Source: Clavaria fumosa
Lineage: Eukaryota > Basidiomycota > Agaricomycetes > Agaricales > Clavariaceae
Reading direction: 5' to 3'
Length of the DNA stretch: 64,000 nt
NCBI GenBank assembly: GCA_951802425.1
Contig: OX637801.1
Span: 1,674,001 to 1,738,000 of the forward strand
In this document: piece after piece, positions 58,119-64,000 of the stretch
Layout of the letters: each line of letters begins with the position of its first letter
How positions within the stretch are numbered: the stretch's first letter is position 1
Program-made: the position numbers and the translations under genes
The notes under the pieces: model-generated
Told to the model about the DNA's origin: nothing
The model's database searches: none
What the model saw: the letters and a program-made list of their open reading frames with translations, nothing else

Positions 58119-59360
58119 TAACATCATGTAAGCCTCAAAGTTTAATGGAAGCTCTGGTGGGCTTCGCAATTGCATGGACATTCCAATTTGACAAGATCAC
58201 GGACTTAACAGGAGGTCTATTGCCTTGCGCAACAGCGGTGCATGGTTCGAAACTATCTGTGCACGTTTCTTTGTGCGAGGCCCTCTACCTGATCCTTTGT
58301 CGAACTTTTTTGTCACCCTACTGTATTGAGGATTCTGGATATGTGAGCATCGATCCGGTTCGAGATATCAACATGGCTGATCCTTTCTGCAGTGTAGCTC
58401 GTTTGGGTCAGCGCTTTTGCGCGTTACATCTGACTTACACTCATCAGAGTATGAATAGGTGTGGACCGTATCATTACCTATAACCAACCAATCTGAACTC
58501 CCCGGCTGTTTCTGACCACAATCGGGTAGTTTTAATCCTTTGTTCGGGACCTCGCGTGATATAGCCGGAATTGTGCTCTGGGCTTGTTAATTGAGGCTAT
58601 CAGCGACTCACAGCAGGTAAGAGAAAAGTATGCAAAGTACATCAGCATTGGCTTACCTCGAACAGTATCAGCCGAGAAACCAACCGGTGACAAATTGCAT
58701 TTAGTCGGGGACTTTGGGCTTGGTCTCGGAATCCCTCGTATTTTGGGGAGCAAGTGCCCAATGGTACACTGCGCATGGGACTTCCTCTAGATTTTCTCGG
58801 CGGGATCTTATGTTGGTGGGGAATCTGAATCCTCAGCGGAAACCTTCCTTACGCAACAAGAGCCACTCGATACGGCGCAATCGTGTCTCCGATCTTCACA
58901 ATGCTGCATGTCCCTTCAGTGTACGTGTGCCAATGTAGCTCAGTCATCCTCATTACCATTCCCCGTCATATGCCAGTGCATACCGCAATTTGTGAATGGA
59001 CGGCACTATTGGACTTCTAACAATTCAATATGAAGGCTGATGGACCTGTCGCAATTGAAGAGGCCAGAAAGGATACTAGCCAAGTCTCTACGTAGCCTTT
59101 TACCTTCGGTATAGACTATACCATCATAATGTACATCTTTGCTCGGATCTGCAGCACGTGGAACGCGTGCTCCTGATGTGGTACATCAAACCCGAGCCGT
59201 CCGTATGCCAACCAGCTGCGGAAACACCAGATGAAGGTCTATTTGCCGTGTAAGGTGGCAACGCAACAGCGCTCAGTTCCAGTCCCGCCCTGTTAAAGTC
59301 CACGCATTCCTCCGCTCAGAGCTCAGAGCTCGGAGCACCATCCCTACGACCTTCTGAAGC
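58119..59360. other. Unassigned interval with protein-like fragments
   Basis: About 1.2 kb without a recognised intact gene. Between 58190 and 58330 one plus-strand frame reads AWFETICARFFVRGPLPDPL, and at 58584-58790 another reads REKYAKYISIGLPRTVSAEK. The fragments look protein-like but lie in different frames and do not connect. They could be unrecognised 3' exons of MUS7, or the wreck of another gene. Confidence 0.3.
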
Positions 59361-61456
59361 ATGCTGTTGTCAGATATCGCAGAATCCACTGTTCAGACGT
59401 ATCAGAACATTGTTGATGGTGGTCTTCTGAGCTGGTAAGGCGCCTGCCGACTCACAGTCCTTACCGTTCTCAACTCCGTCAGGGTTATACTCGTTCCAGA
59501 GACCGTAAGCGCGCTGTTGCCTCCGTGTAACCATCATTCTGAAACCCCATCACAGGAAGTCGATTCCGTTATCCAAGTCGCCACGGGCACCGGGGATTTG
59601 GACGAACTGAAGCGAAACGCAACTAATGACGTGTTCTTCGCCTTCATCCGGCAGCCATATCGCGACGCGAACTACTTTGCGTTTATCGTGCACATTCCGG
59701 ACTCTTTATCAGGGGTGAGGAAAGGTGAGGCGCTTTTGCCTCCCACACGTACGCTGACGGAGGTCTTTGTTTCGACAGCGCGGGTTCTTGTACAGTCCCG
59801 CCGACTGGGGATTGTGTTCAATGTGAGCAGAACGCGGAGTTTGAAGCCCTTTACAAGTGCATAACCCCCAGCATCGCAGGCACGACATGCTACAGTAACT
59901 ATCAATCATCTAGACAACCTCACAGTTGTCTCCTTGCACGACGCGTTCGCAAATTCTATCTCTGTCATGTCTGAGCGCGCCAAATCTCTGCGCTCGCTGT
60001 CCGCGTCCGCTGATAAGGAATTACCCAAGAGTCCTGGACCTATCGAGATGCGCAGATCCGTCTCTGACAATACTACTCAGTCATCTACGATGCTTCATTC
60101 GGGATGGCCCACGTCTAAGATACCAATATTGCCAAAGGGTCCTTCCTTCTCAGGCTTGCTGCGGAAAATTAAACGCATCAACTCTGACTTGCCAGAGGAC
60201 CTGCAGCGGCGTAGAAGCGAATCCGAAGATATGGAGGTGCCGCCCCCCGTCCCGCCAAAGGACATGGAGAAGACGCTCCCTCTGCCAGTGGATGTGGAGA
60301 AGGTGCCTCCTCTGCGAATACGCGCAACGCGTCCGCAGCATGATAGGTCCATTTCTGAAACTCGTCTCACATCCTTCAGTCAATACTCTGCGACGGATGA
60401 CGTGCCAGATATACCCAGCCCTATCAGCGCGGAGTTCGAGCACATCCCAGACTCGCCCGGGGCTCTCTGGAACGTCATTGAGGCGGAGGACGCTACGTTT
60501 GCTCCGGAAGGTGCTTCGACACCGCCCCAGTCGAGCGAGAGGGCGCCACGTAAAGTCCGCTTCATTACACCTGATCCTGAGGAACGGATGCACAAACGCA
60601 TCGAAGCGCAGAGGTTGAAGGAGGCGGAGATGAAGCAGCAGGAACGAGAAGAAGCCGAGAGACAAGAACAATTGAGACTTGAAAAACTGAGGATTCGACA
60701 ACAGGAGCAAGAGGAAGAAGAGAGACGACGGTTTTTAGCTGCGGCGGAGGCGAAGATGATCACGGCTGCTCGTGCCCAAAAAGCGAGAGAAAGGAGGGAA
60801 GCGGAAGAAAGGAAGACCCACGAACTGCGAGAGAGGAAGATAGAAGACCAGAGGAGGCGGCAAGAAGCATCGCGCCATCATGAAGAGTGGATCAAGCGCC
60901 AAACCGAGTTAAATGAACAAGCCGCTCGCCGGAAGGCGGAATCGCAGAGACTAGCAGCAGAGTCGAAAAGGCTGCAGATCAAGGCCGCGGAAATCAAGAT
61001 CAGGAACGCAGAGATGGACGACCTACGGACGGGGTGGGTGACGGTCCAGACGAACGAATCGTTGGAATGGAGACGACGATTCTACAGAGTCACCGGAACT
61101 GCTATGCTGTTCTTCCGAACCCCCGAGGTACGTAGTTAAACCAGGCTTGACGGACGGTCATCATCTCAACTTGGGGGTGGCAGGACGCAAGTCCGATTGT
61201 CGACCGGATTGATTACCGGGGTGTCCGGGCCATCAGAGAAAGCGACGAAGGTTATGAAGAGCTTGAAGCGATCTCGCATTCGTTTGCTATCGAGTTTAAG
61301 GATGGCCAGGGGTCTTGGGCTATGTTTGCAGACACTGCTGAGGAGAAGGTGCGCATCTTCTAGACTGTGACTAGCTAAAGCCAAGGCAAACGCGATGTGT
61401 TGCAGATCAAGCTCCTCGGATTACTGCATCAAATAGCAGGCTTGAAGACTTATTAA
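59361..61456 (+). CDS. ADF-H / coiled-coil / PH domain protein
   Basis: The start at 59361 ([20 protein letters not shown]) splices into an ADF/cofilin-like domain: [40 protein letters not shown], then [14 protein letters not shown] and [21 protein letters not shown] Ser/Pro-rich stretch includes a proline motif [14 protein letters not shown] highly charged coiled coil follows (60600-61000; [20 protein letters not shown]). The C-terminus is a PH domain: [34 protein letters not shown], then [20 protein letters not shown] and a final helix [17 protein letters not shown]. About 600 residues. ADF-H binds actin and PH binds phosphoinositides or proteins, so a link between actin and membrane is likely. 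I do not know a named orthologue. Confidence 0.75.
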
Positions 61457-61763
61457 TGCGAGGAAATGATTTATATCTTCGTTACGACAAAGAAGTATAA
61501 AATAAAGGGGATGCTTAGATTGTGAAAGCTAGGGGAATTTTTAAGGTAAGAAGGACGGTCGCGGGGTGTATCATTATTGTTTTGTGTGGACGTTTTCAGT
61601 CGCTCTAGCGTCGTAGTGTACTGTGAATATGCTCGCAGGCTGTGCACATGTATGGCACGTGCACAGAGAGTATTGATCGTTTTGTAACCGAGACACGGCG
61701 TGGTCTGTGCTTGATCAGAAGTCAGCTTTACCACCGAGCATCGACTCGCACTCGCCGTTCGCC
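61457..61763. other. Spacer between the PH protein gene and CAF40
   Basis: These 307 bp hold the terminator of the upstream gene and the CAF40 promoter. No named element was recognised. Confidence 0.35.
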
Positions 61764-63052
61764 ATGGCGAGCTTGATCTCTCCAAAGCCCGTCTCTTATC
61801 TACAGCATGCTCCACAGTATAACCCTTATCACCGAGGCATCTCCGCTGCAGGATACTCCGACACACCGCCCATCCCACCAGGACCGCTCGCGCACCCCGT
61901 TCCCCATCAACCTGGTGGCAGCGGCCAGTTCATGAGCACGAATATGGGGATCGGCCTCGACCTGCGAGAAGACAGCAAGATTTACGCCCTGGTCATTGAT
62001 CTTATGGACCCTCATACGCGTGAGAGCGCTTTGCTCGAGCTCAGCAAGAAAAGGGAGCAGTACGACGACCTCGCATTGGTGCTTTGGCATTCCTTCGGTG
62101 CATCATCTTTGCTATTCTTTAACCTTTAGGGACTATGCTGACTCTGAGCAAATCTGGGATGTAGGCATCATGCCAGCGCTCCTCCAAGAGATTGTTTCCG
62201 TATACCCTCTGCTTTCGCCTCCCACCCTCACCGCTCATGCATCAAACCGAGTTTGCAATGCGCTGGCTCTCTTGCAATGTGTTGCTTCACACTCGGAGAC
62301 GAGGCAGCTCTTCCTAAAAGGTAGATAATACACCACTCCTTGAGCAGACCTTCTCTAATGGCCCGCAGCCCATATACCCTTGTTTCTATATCCCTTCCTC
62401 AACACAACCTCCAAAACCCGTCCTTTCGAGTATCTACGTCTCACATCCCTCGGTGTTATTGGGGCACTTGTAAAGGTGCGGGCATTCGTTCCGAATTCCA
62501 TCAACCTTAGCTCATCAAATATGCCAGCAAAATGATAACAATACAGTCATCCATTTCCTTCTATCAACAGAGATTATCCCTCTGTGCCTTCGCATCATGG
62601 AGACGGGTTCAGAGCTATCCAAGACTGTCGCCATCTTCATTGTACAAAAGATCCTCCTAGACGAAACAGGATTGACGTATATCTGCCATACATACGAGCG
62701 ATTTTACGCCGTTGGGACCGTTCTCAGTAACATGGTCAATCAGCTTGTGGAGACGCCGGCAGTCAGGCTCTTGAAGCATGTCGTACGATGCTATCTGCGC
62801 TTGAGCGATAACATGCGGTGCGTCTCAAGTTTCCAGGTGTTTACCTTGATTCATCTGAATGGTTCATTGCAGAGCCAGAGAAGCCTTGCGGGCATGCCTC
62901 CCGGAACCGTTGCGCGACAATACTTTCAGTGTACTACTCAAGGTGAGTCGCCAAGCTAAACTCCTTGCTTAAGTCATTCATGTCGGACTCAGGGAGACAT
63001 GGTTACGAAAAGATGTTTGACTACTTTATTGAATCATCTCAACGAACAGTGA
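61764..63052 (+). CDS. CAF40: CAF40/Rcd1/CNOT9, CCR4-NOT subunit
   Basis: The start at 61764 ([20 protein letters not shown]) gives a short unordered leader, then the armadillo-repeat domain. Visible blocks are [33 protein letters not shown] joined to [73 protein letters not shown] and [21 protein letters not shown]. It ends [14 protein letters not shown]. This is nearly collinear with human CNOT9. The protein is part of CCR4-NOT, which removes poly(A) tails and represses translation; CNOT9 docks Trp-containing partners. The first intron acceptor is the later AG (TGTAG at 62164), because only that restores [10 protein letters not shown]. Confidence 0.97.
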
Positions 63053-63498
63053 TTAACAATTTACAAATTCACATGGCCCAACTCACATTTTTCTGTTAAA
63101 TATTGTACAATGAAGGGTAGCAGTAGAATTATCTCCAGAGCAAAAGATGTACGGTACGAACATAGTAATTCTCCTGTTGGGCGAGGGTACCTCGCTGTCT
63201 AAATTATATAAATCACTTTTTCTATGACAGCACCGCCACTCCGGCTTAGCGCACAGCAGCAGTTTGGAATCTCAAGAAAGCGTTAACGTTGAGTAGGTTG
63301 TCAAGCGCTGACGAACATTTGTAAATTATCCAAGGAAACCTTCCGCAGAGTCAGCGTCTCCTCAAAATTTACCCACAAAATAACCTTGTTCAAAGATGAA
63401 AGACAGAATACATAGTGCAGCCGCAAATCGTGCCACGTGCTGCGCATGACTCCCCGACACATTTCGGAGCTCGCGTTCTTCCAAGCTCGGGCGCAAAC
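63053..63498. other. Spacer upstream of the sphinganine hydroxylase
   Basis: No gene was recognised. The stretch is AT-rich near 63060-63230 and presumably contains the promoter of the following gene. Minus-strand frames at 63301-63631 overlap the next coding region and are judged shadows. Confidence 0.4.
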
Positions 63499-64000
63499 AT
63501 GAACTCGACTTGTACCCTTCTGCTCTGGCGAGGTGTATGTCTGTCTCATCGGCAGCCCCCATTCTACTACGCGGACAGACCCTCCGCATTGTTGGGTTTG
63601 TCTGACCCACATCTCGCTCTTGCGTCACCAATCATTGCTTATTGGGCGCTGTCGCTCCTGTTCCACGGCTTGGATGTGTCGGACTGGCAATGGTTAAGCA
63701 GATACCGCATCCACGAGTCGTCCGAAGTCATCTCTAGAAACAGAGTATCGCGATCCACGGTCGTTCGTGCCGTGCTTATGCAGCAAGCAATACAGACTGC
63801 CTTGGGAATTGCCACCTTTTCCGATGAGCCGCCCCTGGCTCTGCTTGACTGCAGAGCACAGATGGAAGCCATAGCGGTGAGGTTAGTCAGCGCCGTGACC
63901 TACGTGCTTGGGGCGGATTTGGGTGGTCGTGTGCTCAACTCGAAGGGGTCCGTGTTGGTGCATCACATCTATTGGTGGGTAATACCAGGCCTGCAGTTAC
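63499..64000 (+). CDS. SUR2: Sphinganine C4-hydroxylase, N-terminal part (cut by the right edge)
   Basis: From the ATG at 63499 (MNSTCTLLLWRGVCLSHRQP) the frame is open for 167 codons to the end of the window. It reads PPFYYADRPSALLGLSDPHL, ASPIIAYWALSLLFHGLDVS, DWQWLSRYRIHESSEVISRN, RVSRSTVVRAVLMQQAIQTA, and ends with VHHIYWWVIPGLQL. Membrane helices and the 'YRIHES.EV.SRN' motif are typical of fungal SUR2. The enzyme hydroxylates dihydroceramide or sphinganine at C4 in the ER, giving phytosphingosine, with a di-iron centre. The three histidine boxes lie beyond the window and were not seen. The leader before PPFYY is less certain. Confidence 0.85.
   Translation, partial: MNSTCTLLLWRGVCLSHRQPPFYYADRPSALLGLSDPHLALASPIIAYWALSLLFHGLDVSDWQWLSRYRIHESSEVISRNRVSRSTVVRAVLMQQAIQTALGIATFSDEPPLALLDCRAQMEAIAVRLVSAVTYVLGADLGGRVLNSKGSVLVHHIYWWVIPGLQL

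Overview
This window is nuclear DNA of a filamentous basidiomycete, most likely a mushroom-forming agaricomycete. The evidence is dense gene packing with many introns of about 50-60 nt, head-to-head gene pairs sharing promoters of 110-170 bp, a decayed class I hydrophobin, a fungal tropomyosin, a Mug135-like protein of the type common in mushroom genomes, and fungal-type sphingolipid genes. No tRNA, rRNA or CRISPR array was found. Only genes whose spliced frames could be read through are reported with high confidence; exon ends are hand-read and some terminal exons are uncertain. || Layout. 1-10.6 kb is an accessory region. It has an N-terminal fragment of an unknown protein running off the left edge (with a decayed second copy of its start near 4.9 kb), a frameshifted gag-like remnant, and two close copies of a class III aminotransferase (2683-4714 and 8511-10527) on either side of an unknown Ser/Pro-rich gene. 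10.7-32.3 kb is a housekeeping block: a UFD4/TRIP12 HECT ubiquitin ligase, the splicing factor PHF5A/Rds3, a PB1 plus multi-ZZ NBR1-like protein, a TMEM14 protein, an EEF1AKMT4-like eEF1A methyltransferase, an NDUFAF7/MidA-like methyltransferase and the cytosolic Fe-S targeting protein MMS19. Between the last two, a 759-bp Mug135-encoding segment with 9-bp flanking direct repeats appears to have landed in a shared promoter. || 32.3-45.1 kb holds a coiled-coil protein of unknown role, a CLC chloride channel, Mediator MED4, the cytochrome oxidase assembly factor SCO1, a hydrophobin pseudogene, the IPC synthase subunit Kei1, a class II (4EHP-like) eIF4E, methionine-R-sulfoxide reductase MsrB and tropomyosin. 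45.5-52.0 kb is a single gene for a giant protein of about 2136 residues. It has only two introns and looks bacterial in architecture: beta-rich N-terminus, Pro/Ala linker, large central module, Cys-His-Asp protease-like domain and a His-rich metal-hydrolase-like C-terminus. This is the most unusual object in the window. 52.7-64 kb holds the replication-repair protein Mus7/MMS22, an ADF-H/coiled-coil/PH protein, the CCR4-NOT subunit CAF40/CNOT9, and the start of a sphinganine C4-hydroxylase (SUR2) cut by the right edge. || The conserved genes are ordinary cell machinery (ubiquitin, splicing, translation, Fe-S assembly, Mediator, CCR4-NOT, actin, sphingolipid) and do not form one pathway. Kei1 and SUR2 both act in inositol phosphorylceramide synthesis but lie 21 kb apart. 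The accessory interest is the giant gene, the duplicated aminotransferase with its mobile-element surroundings, the Mug135 insertion, and four non-canonical GC-AG introns.
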